This document shows, in pieces, positions 48,625 through 60,402 of a stretch of 64,000 nt of DNA. The position numbers were made by a program, and so were the translations under genes. The number at the start of each line of letters is the position of its first letter. Within the stretch, counting starts at the first letter, position 1. Source of the DNA: Elysia chlorotica (lineage: Eukaryota > Mollusca > Gastropoda > Plakobranchidae); assembly GCA_003991915.1 (NCBI GenBank), contig RQTK01000085.1, forward strand, positions 401,260 to 465,259, read 5' to 3'. The notes beneath the pieces were generated by a model. That model saw only the letters and a list, made by a program, of their open reading frames with translations, made no database searches and was not told the origin of the DNA.

Positions 48625-49763
48625 ATACAAATAGATGCATGGATAGAGTAATGGAGTAATAGATAGGTAGACGGACAGATACAGAGAGGAGAATAGAAAA
48701 CTTATAAAAAGTAATACCTTACCTTGTTCAGTACAAAAAGCGTTACGCTTCCAAGCCTTTTCAGCTTTGTCTCATTCGATGGAAACAACAACAACAAAAC
48801 CTGAGAACACACACAACTGGCTTCAAGGCGATTCACCAAGACAGATAAGCACACCGCGGTCTACATAACCGACTCTAACAATTTTAATCTATTTAAAGTC
48901 TCCCAAGTTTCTGAAGGATCCATCCAGTGTGTAGCACACTAGATACATGTATTAAAGTCTGTGCCTTATCGGGGCTGTGAACTGTAAACTGCAAAGTAGG
49001 CAGGCTTTACAGCAATGAAATTTCCCATAATCTTACTATATGTACTCAAAATAATATGCGTGGCTTTTAAATGACTATGCCGGTAGCATTGATCCTCGTA
49101 TTGTTAACGTCACCGTGTAACAAGTGTGTTAAGGCTAGACGAATTATATAAAAATATTGTTATCTAAAATTGTATGGGCGCTAGCACCGAACCAGCTGCT
49201 GCGATTGACTTTTAACTTTTTGTGTGCCTTAATTTGATCTCAATCCGATACGAAGATGTATAATTATTGTTTCCTCTAAAAGATCAACGCAAACCGTTTT
49301 CCCTAACATCTCCCTAAAATGTTTTCTTTCGCCCACTCGGGCTAACTTTGACCGATATTTGTAAATTTGTTTCAAAAATTCAAATGAAACACAATAACAA
49401 AAATTTAAAAAGCAAACAGAAAAAACGAGAAAAGCAAGAAAAAGTTTAGAATTCTTGCGGCATGCAAGAGTTAAGCTAAGTACATGTATTATTTTAGAAT
49501 TCGCAGCATGAATAAAATTCGGAGTATAAAAACATCAGGTTTGTTTGAAAGGAGGAAAGGTTATGATATTTCTGTCGCCAATAGTCATAGGTATGATCGT
49601 TCTAAAAAAAAAAAAAAAACAACCAACAAAACAGAGTTATTGGCTTTGGACTGTATATTTGATCCAAGTCTTTTTAAAAACACTATCCACAAAGCCCAAT
49701 TTTACTCTTATTAGCACAGCCATAACAATGAGGGTTAATATGCGTGTTGAAAAAAATCAGACT
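48625..49763. other. No gene recognised
   Basis: AT-rich. The only signal is ACAAG followed by GTAAGG on the minus strand at 48723, a candidate donor for an AMDHD1 5' UTR exon. No transcript evidence. Confidence 0.35.
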
Positions 49764-49765
<2 letters not shown>

Positions 49766-49813
<48 letters not shown>

Positions 49814-49869
49814 GAGACAGGGATAGAGACAGGTACATAGAGGATATATAATATAGATAGATAGATAAG

Positions 49870-49925
<56 letters not shown>
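49766..49925. repeat. (GA)n then (GATA)n microsatellites into a gap
   Basis: About 22 GA units (49766-49810), then GATA units from 49852 to the N block at 49926. Confidence 0.95.
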
Positions 49926-50668
49926 NNNNNNNNNNNNNNNNNNNNNNNNNNNNNNNNNNNNNNNNNNNNNNNNNNNNNNNNNNNNNNNNNNNNNNNNNNN
50001 NNNNNNNNNNNNNNNNNNNNNNNNNNNNNNNNNNNNNNNNNNNNNNNNNNNNNNNNNNNNNNNNNNNNNNNNNNNNNNNNNNNNNNNNNNNNNNNNNNNN
50101 NNNNNNNNNNNNNNNNNNNNNNNNNNNNNNNNNNNNNNNNNNNNNNNNNNNNNNNNNNNNNNNNNNNNNNNNNNNNNNNNNNNNNNNNNNNNNNNNNNNN
50201 NNNNNNNNNNNNNNNNNNNNNNNNNNNNNNNNNNNNNNNNNNNNNNNNNNNNNNNNNNNNNNNNNNNNNNNNNNNNNNNNNNNNNNNNNNNNNNNNNNNN
50301 NNNNNNNNNNNNNNNNNNNNNNNNNNNNNNNNNNNNNNNNNNNNNNNNNNNNNNNNNNNNNNNNNNNNNNNNNNNNNNNNNNNNNNNNNNNNNNNNNNNN
50401 NNNNNNNNNNNNNNNNNNNNNNNNNNNNNNNNNNNNNNNNNNNNNNNNNNNNNNNNNNNNNNNNNNNNNNNNNNNNNNNNNNNNNNNNNNNNNNNNNNNN
50501 NNNNNNNNNNNNNNNNNNNNNNNNNNNNNNNNNNNNNNNNNNNNNNNNNNNNNNNNNNNNNNNNNNNNNNNNNNNNNNNNNNNNNNNNNNNNNNNNNNNN
50601 NNNNNNNNNNNNNNNNNNNNNNNNNNNNNNNNNNNNNNNNNNNNNNNNNNNNNNNNNNNNNNNNNNNN
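49926..50668. other. Assembly gap (743 N)
   Basis: Flanked by (GATA)n on the left and (GA)n (50680-50720) on the right, so the missing sequence is probably microsatellite. Frames spanning it are not real. Confidence 0.98.
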
Positions 50669-50672
50669 GGGA

Positions 50673-50719
<47 letters not shown>

Positions 50720-50769
50720 GTCAGGAAGAGAAAATAAAGAAACAGAAAGAACTATAAAGAACCACAACT

Positions 50770-52240
50770 AATCTACCGAAAAGCAAATTTTAACATAACT
50801 TACCAATATAAATTGAGATCTAAACAAACAAAACTGTTGTTGAACTAAAGTTAGGCAAATCACAGTCAATTGATCATTGTGATATTTATTTTATCAAATG
50901 GAATTTGAAACAAATCAACCAACCAAACTTAAGTCTTTTTTTTCTCAACTGGACCAGTTGAGAAAAAGAAATATCAGATGGAATAAAAACACAATCATTT
51001 TTGGTCTTTATTACTATGGTTGTTAAAAAGAAAGAGAGATGTTCATACTATATTATTATCATTTGCTAATTTAAAACATTAACTGTTATTTTTTATTTTA
51101 AGTGTTGCTTAACAACTCATTTTTACAACCTCTTTTCGAAGATATTATAAGATATATAACTCGTTGTTATTTATTCCTGGATACAAAACATATAAAAATG
51201 TTGGAGTTTAATTAATGTATAAAGGTTACCTGATGAATATGCTAGGCAAAATCAGGATTTAATATACAAATAATACATTAATAGCAATAACATTACTAGA
51301 GTGTTGAGAAGCACATTTAGGTTGTGCCTTATAAAAATAATATTATTATATAACCAAGAGAGAGTTCACATTAACTGAAGAAGAGAAAGTGGATACAAAC
51401 TTTCAAACATTATGAAAAATATTAACTGATTTTAAGTACAATGCATGAATTATATATTAAAACAAAAACAGCTAAAGCAACGCCAACGACAATTATACGA
51501 AAACAGAATATTAAAACATATCAATAAAACGGATGTATTTCAAAGATGATGATTATGATGATGATGGTCATGATGATGGTGTTGATGCTGATGTTAATGT
51601 TTATTATAATGATGATAATGAATATTAATATTAACAATTGCTGCTACTTTTAAGCCGCGTTAGTAGGATTGAAAAAAAAACAACACACTATATGTTTTCC
51701 TAACCACGATATTAATAAATGCAATGTAATAAAAAGTCACCTTCATAGCTGTAACTTCCACTGTTTCATTCCTCTAGATGCCAAGCAAAAACATGTATTT
51801 GGCAAGAACGGGTGTAAAATAACAGAAAGAAGATAAAATTATATTAATAACATATCATGCTGAACTTTTATGTTTCTCATAAAATTATCGCTAATTTTTC
51901 GACAGTGAAAAACATAATTTTTAAATGGATAAATATTATGTAAGATTACTTAAGTATGATACTTTTTGGTCAAGACGACCTTGATTTAAAATGTGGGCTA
52001 GATCACTAAAGGTAATATGAATGTAAGTCTGATCAGAGTGAGAAAATAATTAGTTTTATATCCCGAGGCATTTGAAAAAAAAGGAAAGTCACTGCCATTT
52101 ATAAGAAGAGTACGACTTTGTGCATTCTTGAACCGTTGTCTTAAAAATTTACTATAAATACTAACACCTAAGATGGAATTGGCGGTCCGTGAAATGGTAC
52201 CCCAGGGAGAACCTAGGAGATTTGTTGAGCGAAATTGAGA
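50770..52240. other. AT-rich intergenic, no gene seen
   Basis: Only short low-complexity patches (for example a degenerate GATGATGATG patch at 51546-51640). No motif or repeat family recognised. Confidence 0.5.
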
Positions 52241-52254
52241 GTGAGGGGTGGGGG

Positions 52255-52285
52255 AAGAGAGAGAGGGAGAGAGAGCTATGGGGGG

Positions 52286-52333
<48 letters not shown>

Positions 52334-52375
52334 AGAGAGAGAGGAGAGAGACAAAGAGAGAGAGAGAGCGAGGGA
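52255..52375. repeat. (GA)n-rich tract
   Basis: Imperfect GA/GGGA repeats. Serine/leucine-rich or Glu/Arg-rich frames across it are spurious. Confidence 0.93.
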
Positions 52376-52693
52376 AGTGAATTGTTGGTCGGCTTATACT
52401 TTCTGTTACAAATATTCAATAATTTATATGTAACCTACCATACCATAATACTAACACAAACAATGATAATTGTATCCAGGGCTACGATAAAAACTATACG
52501 GAGCCTAGGACATGCAATCGTTTACAAATTCTCCGTGGGAAAAAAATCAAAACAAGCAAACTTCAATTATAAAATGTTAAGTATGTTTGTGGTTAAAGAC
52601 GTTTAGTTTTCTCGGGCGCCAACGTGTTTTACAAAATCTTCATTTTCAAACACACTGTTCACAACTTGTATACGTTTACTTAATAAATAATCT

Positions 52694-53668
52694 TTACTTA
52701 TTCGCTTTGAAAACGGTCGGCTTATAAAGTCCAAAAAGAGTAGGTCCTCCGAACTTCAAGTTCCGGGCGATTGCCTCATAACTTTTGTCTATTTTGTCAC
52801 TAACACGTTTGTGCAGTTCTTCTTGTTCCTTTCTCATTTCACTCATCAGTTTTCTCTGCTCTCCAAACTTATCAAAGAATTTCTCACGAAATGCATCAAG
52901 TTTCCCATTAATTGACTCAAAAGCAGTGTCAATATCATTTACGATTTCGGCATATATGGCCTTTGGGTTGTGATGATTTTTAGCAACGTGATAAAAGTCA
53001 TCGAGTTTATCCGCCAGGCAATTCATCTCTTCGTGAATCCCCACCAATAATTTGGCTTTCTCAAGGTTAAGTTCTGCCGCAGATTCCTGGAAACTATTCC
53101 TCAGTACCTCACCAACTGTTCTGTGTTTGTATTGCATCGCCTCTTTTAGAACCACACTAATGGATGCGTAGAGATCAGTTTTCTGCCGTGATGCTGAAAG
53201 ATGGCTATTCGTATACAATGTTCTACAGTCTTCATGTAGAAGAAACTTCCAGTTTGAGTAATCTTTCTGCATTTTCTCCAGATCAATGCACAACTCGGCG
53301 CATTCTTCTGCGACATCTCTGAGACTTAAGCACTGGATTGTGGAATTGCTCTGGACAACGTTAAGTCCACCGACCAGGCCTTGATCAACGGCTCGGATGG
53401 CCAGCTTGACCCGGTCGTTGAGGGCGCGTATTTTACACGCCAGCTGATGGTCCGAAACAAGCACGTTCCTTCCGCCACCAACATGGCGCCTGCCCAGGAA
53501 ATCTAGGCACACCATCTGGGTTTTCCCGTCTCTACGTGTCGTAACGTGATCTTGACACTCTCTTTGTTCCCCATCTCTGTCCTGGTGAGGCATGTCTGGC
53601 TGGTTTCCCTGGCGACTGAAGCAGTGCTGGTAAGGTTGGGCAGAGTCCACTGTCACACAAGACGCCAT
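52694..53668 (-). CDS. Uncharacterised 324 aa Cys/His-rich plus coiled-coil protein (B-box-like?)
   Basis: Single uninterrupted frame from ATG at 53668 (context GCTTGGATGG) to TAA at 52694. Residues 1-80 hold regularly placed Cys/His (C16, H28, C38, H41, C54, H62, H74, C78), with ECQDH...MVCLDFLGRRH resembling the end of a B-box zinc finger, although the expected second Cys of the CxxC is Phe57. Residues about 80-300 are strongly helical with charged heptads (EECAELCIDLEKMQKDYSNW, ESINGKLDAFREKFFDKFGE, KLMSEMRKEQEELHKRVSDK), suggesting a coiled coil like that in TRIM-type B-box proteins. The C-terminus (FGGPTLFGLYKPTVFKANK) has no domain I know. There is no signal peptide, so it is probably cytosolic. 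I do not claim a function. Its first ~45 codons are duplicated upstream at 54000-54150. Confidence 0.7.
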   Translation of the reverse strand: MASCVTVDSAQPYQHCFSRQGNQPDMPHQDRDGEQRECQDHVTTRRDGKTQMVCLDFLGRRHVGGGRNVLVSDHQLACKIRALNDRVKLAIRAVDQGLVGGLNVVQSNSTIQCLSLRDVAEECAELCIDLEKMQKDYSNWKFLLHEDCRTLYTNSHLSASRQKTDLYASISVVLKEAMQYKHRTVGEVLRNSFQESAAELNLEKAKLLVGIHEEMNCLADKLDDFYHVAKNHHNPKAIYAEIVNDIDTAFESINGKLDAFREKFFDKFGEQRKLMSEMRKEQEELHKRVSDKIDKSYEAIARNLKFGGPTLFGLYKPTVFKANK

Positions 53669-53995
53669 CCAAGCTGATAATCAAAACACTCGGTTCGATG
53701 ATAATCTGGTTTTAAATACAAAGATATACAAGAGTCGTAAAATAATAGCACGCTGGTTGGGTCGGTGTCAGTATAATGTGATTGATTAATAAGGTAGGAG
53801 ACTCTAACTTTATGCGGCAGGTTCGGTGTCAGTTTAATGTGACTGGAAGAGACAGGAGTCACGGTCTCGTGTGTGGCAGCACATCAAATGGTCAGACGTC
53901 AGTCTCGGTGTCCGTCAACAATATAGCCTCTAGAGTGCTGATATTGGACGTTATACCAACTCAACAACAACAGCAAACCTATCAGAAGTTCGTTG
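53525..53995 (-). repeat. ~0.49-kb tandem duplication, unit 1 (gene 5' end plus SINE)
   Basis: Covers the first ~45 codons of the 324 aa gene, its 5' flank (CGGTTCGATGATAATCTGG) and a plus-oriented SINE (53752-53975). The junction with unit 2 falls at CGTCTCTACGTGTCGT, a sequence inside the coding region. Confidence 0.88.
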
Positions 53996-53997
53996 AG

Positions 53998-54485
53998 CTG
54001 ACGTCTCTACGTGTCGTCACCTGATTTGGACACTCTCTTTGCTCTCTGTCCTGGTGAGGCATGGCCGACTGGTTTCCATGGCGACTGAAGCTGTGCTGGT
54101 AAGGTTGGACATTGAAAGATCCAGAGGTCAATGCCCTACACGACGCCATCCAGTTGATGGTCAAAACGCTCGGTTCAATGATAATCTGGTTTGAAATACA
54201 AAGAAAAAAATTATACATAATTCGTAAAATAACAGCATGCTGGTTGGATCGGTGTTAGTACAATGTATTTGTCTAAGCTAGGAGTCTCTAACTTTATGCG
54301 GCAGGGTCGGTGTCAGTTTAATGTGACTGGAAGAGACATGAGTCATGGTATCACCGCTCTGTCTCGTGTGTGGCAGCACATAAAATCTCAGACGTCAGTC
54401 TTGGGGCCCGTCTACAATGAGTGCTAATGTTGGACGTAAAACCAACCCAACAATAACAGTAAACCTATCAGAAGTTTGTGAAGCT
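53998..54485 (-). pseudogene. Partial duplicate of the 324 aa gene 5' end plus SINE, unit 2
   Basis: On the minus strand it encodes MASCRALTSGSFNVQPYQHS, then FSRHGNQSAMPHQDREQREC and VTTRRD, and then stops matching. The rest of the gene is absent. It carries the same flank (TCAATGATAATCTGGTTTGA) and SINE (54238-54460). It could still supply an alternative first exon but has no obvious donor, so a broken fragment is more likely. Confidence 0.82.
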
Positions 54486-54706
54486 GTCACCGTATATACT
54501 CCTTCTAGGAAACTTTGCAGACACCAAACGGGTAGAGATATTTTCTCATATATTGAAAAAAATACAGTCTTTTAGGATCTGTGTATGCTTACCTTTCCTG
54601 CTAAAACTAGCTGGACTTGATAAAAATACAAAATAATTATGCCATCCGTAAGTTTCAGTATTAAACCGTTAAATGCATTTGTGACACTCAGTACAGAGTG
54701 TTATCT

Positions 54707-54711
<5 letters not shown>

Positions 54712-54752
<41 letters not shown>
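54712..54752. repeat. (CT)n microsatellite
   Basis: About 20 CT units. Confidence 0.95.
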
Positions 54753-54756
<4 letters not shown>

Positions 54757-55470
54757 TATCAACTTTTCTTTTCGTTCTAGCAATCAGTCAGATGAAAAGT
54801 TATTAATACCATGGACCAAAAGAACAAATATCTCAAATGAAGGTAAGAATATCTAGAATAATTGTAGAAATCATGAATTAGAACTGTTTTTTTCTCATCA
54901 GTCAACAATTATTATAACCACATGCGTTTCTTTTAATCCTGATATAATAATGTCTGTTTTGAAATAAAAAAGGAAATTGCAATATTTTACCTCTAGATAA
55001 GCGATAACCGGTTGTCTCAATCAATGATTTATATACATGTATTTTCATTGTTAAACAGGCCAGACAAATTATATGAAAAGAGCGATACATTTTATATATT
55101 TTTTAAATACAGGATTATAACTCTCATATTTGAATAACACAAATCAATAATAAAAATCCTCATCTATCCCCGAATACAACATGATAGTAATTGGTCTTGT
55201 AATAAAAAAGGCAGTTGATAAATGCTAGTCAAATGTAATATAAATGGATATAAAAGTAATATCACTCACCACTTGTTTATCGTATCTGAAGTAAGAAATC
55301 GGGAAATCTGTAATCTGTGTTATTTGGTGGTATCCACTAAAAGAAATAAAGCTATCTGAAAATATTTAACAAAACGAGATTTTTTTTCTCACATACTGAA
55401 ATCCAAATAAGTAATATGTAAAGCTCGATTTAAGTAGGTGAGAAAAACGAAATACATATATAGACATAAC

Positions 55471-55565
55471 AGCGTTCGACCAATCAGGCGATAGCGGGCG
55501 TGGCTTGAAGTACGGCGAGCGTTTTTATTGGTCAAAGCGCATGTCACTTTCTCGCCAATATTGAG
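55471..55565. promoter_or_regulatory. Promoter-like patch with three CCAAT boxes and a GC/CACC box
   Basis: CGACCAATCAGGCG (55478-), GGGCGTGGC (55496-), inverted TTTATTGGTC (55524-) and CGCCAATATTG (55553-) lie within 85 bp, in a locally GC-rich patch (to about 55680) amid AT-rich sequence. It may be the promoter of the minus-strand gene at 53668 (through a 5' UTR intron) or of an unseen plus-strand gene. Inferred from motif clustering only. Confidence 0.5.
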
Positions 55566-55849
55566 GCTATTGTTGCCACCACCTTGGCGTCGGCAAGTCC
55601 GGACTACCCCGCCGGTAACTTAATCGCCTATTCAAACATCTTTTGACAACCGGTGGCAAAGGTGTCGCAGGCATAATGGCAATGTAAACAAGTTGTTTAA
55701 CGCATCAGGCAAGTTGGAGTTGAAGGATAACACTTATTATAGTCTATTGTTTGAGATTTGTTCGGATCATGATTGTGGCAAATCTGACATGGGGCTATAT
55801 AGGTTGTGGGAAAGAACATTTTGATTTATAAAAGGTGTCGGGGAGTGAA

Positions 55850-56105
55850 CGTGCTCAAGCGTGGAGCGTTGTTCCCCCAATAGAGAGGTCCCCGTTCGAA
55901 ACCCACGGTCGGTCAAAAGTTTATTTTCAGATTTCGTCGCCCACCGGCTGGATCGATGTCAGTATAATGTGACTTATTAAAACGGGATTTAAAAATAATT
56001 ATAGTGTCTCTCCTGTGGCAGCCAGCACGTAAAATTGTCAGCGTTAGTCTTGGGACTCATCAACAATAGAGCTTATATAGTGCTAACGTTGGAGTCTAAA
56101 CAACT
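55850..56105 (+). mobile_element. tRNA-derived SINE, plus orientation
   Basis: Head GTGCTCAAGCGTGGAGCG and CCCCGTTCGAAACCC, body CACCGGCTGGATCGATGTCA, tail GTGCTAACGTTGGAGTCTAA. Confidence 0.8.
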
Positions 56106-56224
56106 GAAGTCTGTCGTCGTTAGCAAGCAAGAGGTCCAATTTCGAATCTTAACCGATAGAGCAACCTTCTTCCTAAACGATCCTTCGAGAATCCAAAGGT
56201 ACGCAAAGCCAAAGGCGTAGAGAG

Positions 56225-57000
56225 CAAATAATTAATGCTAGAGTAGGATCATTAAATTTACCATGATTGAATCTTAAGATAAAAATAACTACTGTACATG
56301 TTTATGTGCATGGTTCAGGCATGTCTTTGAAAAAAAAAGAAACTCAAACCTAAGTATTTAGAAAATCTTTTTAACTAGTCTTATTCGGAATAATGACCAT
56401 TAGTGTATATACGCAAAATAAAAAACAGAACAAAACAAAGACGATTAAATCACGCGCTTACTACTCACAGGACAGTTTATTTTTGTCTTTTTCTTGTCGT
56501 CCATGAGATTTAGAAAACATAATTATCATGTTTAAAACTAAACAGAAATTGCACCTAAGTAACACTAATCAATTAATACATTAGATAGTCTGTTTAAAGA
56601 TTATTCTAACTACTCATTTTCATTGACAAATTAGTCACAGACTTGTTTCCTCAGTGTATTTCTCGAAGAATTAGATAGCAAATTCAAGTTGCATTGAACA
56701 GTTTTATCTTATTGTAGTTCTCTGTAGTCTGTTTATTAAATGCCATAGATTTTGCACAGTAAAAATTTATTTACCAATTTTCACACTTGAAGTTTCTCTA
56801 TTTCGCTTTTATCTTGGTAATTTGTTCTTAGTTCTTGATGCCTTTTCCTTTCTTACTGTACACCACTAACGTTTGGCTCATGAGCCCAAGAGTCTGTCTG
56901 ACTTATACCCGCCAAAAACTTTTAAAATCGATTAATTTGTCAGAACAAAAGTTGTCCTTGTTTTGTCTTCATCAAAGAGACATACTGAAGGGAGATATTT
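56225..57000. other. No gene recognised
   Basis: AT-rich unique-looking sequence. No splice-bounded coding segment or repeat could be supported. Confidence 0.45.
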
Positions 57001-57024
57001 AGATAGATCTATAGGTAGACAGGG

Positions 57025-57246
57025 TTAGAGAAAGAGAGATAAAATGAGAAAGAGAGAGAGAAAAAGACAATCAGACAGATAAACAGAGAGAGACAATAAG
57101 ACAGACAGACAAACAGATATATAAATGGAGATAGATGGAGAGAGAGAGAGACAAAGAGACAGAGATAGATAGATAGATGGAGAGAAAGAGAGATAAAGAG
57201 GAAGAGAGAGAGAGAGAGAGAGAGAGAGATAGTGAGAAAGAGAGAA
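57025..57246. repeat. GA/GACA/GATA mixed microsatellite
   Basis: GAGA with interspersed GACAGACA and GATAGATAGATAG. Spurious Ser/Leu frames on the other strand. Confidence 0.93.
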
Positions 57247-57558
57247 ATCTAATGAATCTTTCAGCAACAAGGTGATTGGCACAAGCTTCTCTCCATTATT
57301 CAAATTTAATTACAAGGAGTGAGATAATTCGTGTGGTGGCTCCGTCACTAGGAATGGGTAGAAGGAACTCGGCTAGTGTCGTAACATCCACCCTATAGTG
57401 TTAGCAAGCTAGACTGTGTTATAGCATCCACCTAGTAGTGTGAGCCGATCAGACTGTCGAAGTCTTTCGATTACAGGGCACATAGCGAATGAAGACGATG
57501 AGGAAAAGAAGTTGCACAGCCATCCAATCCTATCGTATCCTAGACTTTGAAAGGGGTT

Positions 57559-57560
<2 letters not shown>

Positions 57561-57606
<46 letters not shown>

Positions 57607-57624
57607 TCTTTCTCTCTCTCTCTA
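57561..57624. repeat. (CT)n microsatellite
   Basis: About 30 CT units with CCCT and TTT interruptions, then poly-A. Confidence 0.95.
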
Positions 57625-57887
57625 AAAAAAAAAAGCAAAAACAAAACAAAAACGCAAACAAAATCACGTGATGTTTGTAATTTTTGGTAAACATCCTGCT
57701 GATTGGGCTAGAGCATTGACCTGTTTTGATATATACCTTTTTGCACGAACCTGCTTACAAGCATCACGTGACTTTTTTTTTAGAAAGAGGTCGGACCTGA
57801 GAGGTCATATGGACCCAGTTATGTATGCTTAGGGTCGAACCCATTACGGTGATAATGAACGATCAGAAAATATTATGTCCAGGAGGA

Positions 57888-58140
57888 GTGATGGGTGGTG
57901 GCCCTGGGGTAGAACAGCAGCTTCCGACGCAAAAGGTCTGGATTTTAACCCTCGTGATTGCGCTCTCTACTGGTTGGGTCGGTGTTAGTTTAATGTGACC
58001 GACTGAGATAGGAGTCATGGTATCCTCGCCCTGTCTCGTGTGTGGCAGCAGATAAAATTCTGAGACGTCAGTCTTGGGGCCCGTCCACAATATAGTCTAA
58101 ACAGTACTGATGTTGGGCTTAAAACCAACTCAACAACAAC
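57888..58140 (+). mobile_element. tRNA-derived SINE, plus orientation, near full length
   Basis: Head GGTGGCCCTGGGGTAGAAC, body CTACTGGTTGGGTCGGTGTT, GAGATAGGAGTCATGG and CTCGTGTGTGGCAGCA, tail GATGTTGGGCTTAAAACCAA and CTCAACAACAAC. Confidence 0.9.
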
Positions 58141-58540
58141 TTCCTTTATCCTTGTGTAGATGGCGAAGCTTATTATGTTCTAACATACGCCCAATAGTGT
58201 GAGGTGACGCGTTTCACGCGCTACACTGCTACACCTTGTCGGAAGAACGGCGGGACAACACGTGAATTATTCACTGTAATGTGCCGAGGCGCTTTATCTC
58301 TCAAACTGTGTGAAAACTGAGAACCGCTGGGTCTTATTATCATGGTTTGTGGGTTTCTCCGTTTTGGTCTTATTATTTTTAGTGTTCCGCTAGGCACATT
58401 TATGGCCAATCTTTATTGCTCTGTATTGTAAAGCAGTGGGTCCGAGGTTCGATTCTAAGTGTAACATTCTGAGAATTTCTAAGCCTTATCGCTTCATTAT
58501 GCATAGGCCTTTCAACTTTTGTTTAGTTTTAAACGTCGTA

Positions 58541-58615
58541 TTGTTCAGTGGATAGTGCTCTTTAATGGAGAGTAGAAGGTTGGAGGTTCGAACTCAACTC
58601 TCCGTTTTTTTTCGC
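58541..58615 (+). mobile_element. tRNA-like SINE head
   Basis: TTGTTCAGTGGATAGTGC (A-box-like) and GGAGGTTCGAACTC (B-box-like), but the arms do not pair into a full cloverleaf. Not called as a tRNA gene. Confidence 0.45.
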
Positions 58616-58883
58616 GGAAACTTGGAGGCGTTAAATTAATGGGGGATTTTGTGTTTTGTGTATGTAATTTCTCTGTGCTAAGTTCCTTTACCCGTTACCT
58701 TTAGTGGTTTAAAAGTTGGGAAATATCAACCATAAAAAATTTCCTTCTATTATACATTTAAAAATTTAAAAGACAATTTTTTAAAACCTAGTAGAAATAA
58801 AACAGAGATGTTATAAAACACATTAGTAAAAACACAAGGAGAAGAATTACTACAAACAATTAATTTTGGCGATTGTGGAGAGA

Positions 58884-58886
58884 GAT

Positions 58887-58948
<62 letters not shown>

Positions 58949-58950
58949 GG
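58884..58950. repeat. (GATA)n microsatellite
   Basis: About 16 GATA units, followed to 59115 by GA-rich imperfect repeats. Confidence 0.95.
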
Positions 58951-59596
58951 ATAGAGAAATATGGATAGAGAGATACATCGAGAGGGAGAGAACGAAAGAG
59001 AAAGAGACACACACATATACATGGAGAAAGAGAGAGAGACAGACACAGAGAAAGGAAGAGGAAGGCAAAGAGAGGAAGACAGAGAAAGAGAGAGATAAAG
59101 AGAAAGAGAGAAAAAAGATCAATATCAGTACTAAAAAGAGGACAACAAATGGATCCCCTTTGGCGGATGGCTATAAAAAATGTTGAAAAAAAAAAGCCAA
59201 GAGGAATAACAATAAAAAGACAAATCTTTCACAGTCTATTATTAAGGTTTATTCCCCTTTATATATTCAAATGGAAAAACTTCGTACAAAGGATTTTTTT
59301 ACAATTTTTGGCAAAAGCTTTGTAGGCCATAGACGGTTGCAGTTTTCTCCTTTTCTAACATTATTTAAAAGTTATGTTCTTGCGAAATCACCAAGCTAAA
59401 CAAATATTGTTTTACCCTCTGAGCTGAGCTATCTCACACCTGACTAGTTTCAACAAGTAGACAACGCTACGCGTTCAGGTTTTGCCGTTTGTAATTTGAA
59501 TAAATTTTACATATAGATTTACTTAAATCGATCAATTTAAACGAAAAAATGACACATTGGACACAAAGAAATATTCTGCTTAAACACCAAATAGTT

Positions 59597-59945
59597 ACAG
59601 AAATTGGGAAATATCGACCTTTATTCATGTTTGTTTTCTTTTGCGTGGATGAAAAGATTGTTACGTTTTTTTCTTTATATTTCAGGGTTGCTTGCCTAAC
59701 GTCCAACGTAAGAACTGTATAGGCTATATTGTGGAATGGTCCCAAGACTAACGTCTACCAATTTCACGTGCTGCCACGCAGAGACAGAGTGGGGAAACCT
59801 GAACTCTGTCCCAGTAGGTCACATTATACTGACACCGACCCAACCAGTAGGGGACCAATTCGGACAAATTAATTCTTGACCGATCGTGAGTTTCAAACCG
59901 GAGACCTCCCGATTGGGGCACATCACTCTACCGACAAGCTTTTCA
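59597..59945 (-). repeat. Local duplication, copy 1: flank plus minus-oriented SINE
   Basis: AGAAATTGGGAAATATCGAC, ATGTTTGTTTTCTTTTGCGT and GGGTTGCTTGCCTAACGTCC, then a SINE (59690-59945; ACCGACCCAACCAGTAGGGG; CCCGATTGGGGC head). Repeats at 60403-60745. Confidence 0.88.
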
Positions 59946-60269
59946 TAGGTTTTCAACATTGTTTAAATGTCTTTACATTTGAATAATAAAAAAAGTTAAA
60001 TCACTTAATAGAAATAACAATTAGCGGTGATGATGAAAAAAAATCGCTGGGTTAAAACCCGTAGATTGTGTAGGTATAGTGTATAAATATTTTGCCAATT
60101 TTCTTATATTTACAGATGGGCGAAGCTCAGTTTAAGAATTAGTTTTTCAACCTTTCAAAAACAATATTGTAATAATCTTATTCTTGATCCAGGATGAATA
60201 TGAGGAATAATTTATAAAACAAACAAAACAAAGTTGATAATCAATAAACAAAGAAGATAATCTGCTATA

Positions 60270-60274
<5 letters not shown>

Positions 60275-60331
<57 letters not shown>
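60275..60331. repeat. (GA)n microsatellite
   Basis: About 28 GA units, between the two copies of the local duplication. Confidence 0.95.
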
Positions 60332-60333
<2 letters not shown>

Positions 60334-60402
60334 TACTGATTTCAATCAATTAATACGAAAAAGAGACATATAAGAAATATTTGCTTTATAACCTAAATCT
60401 TT

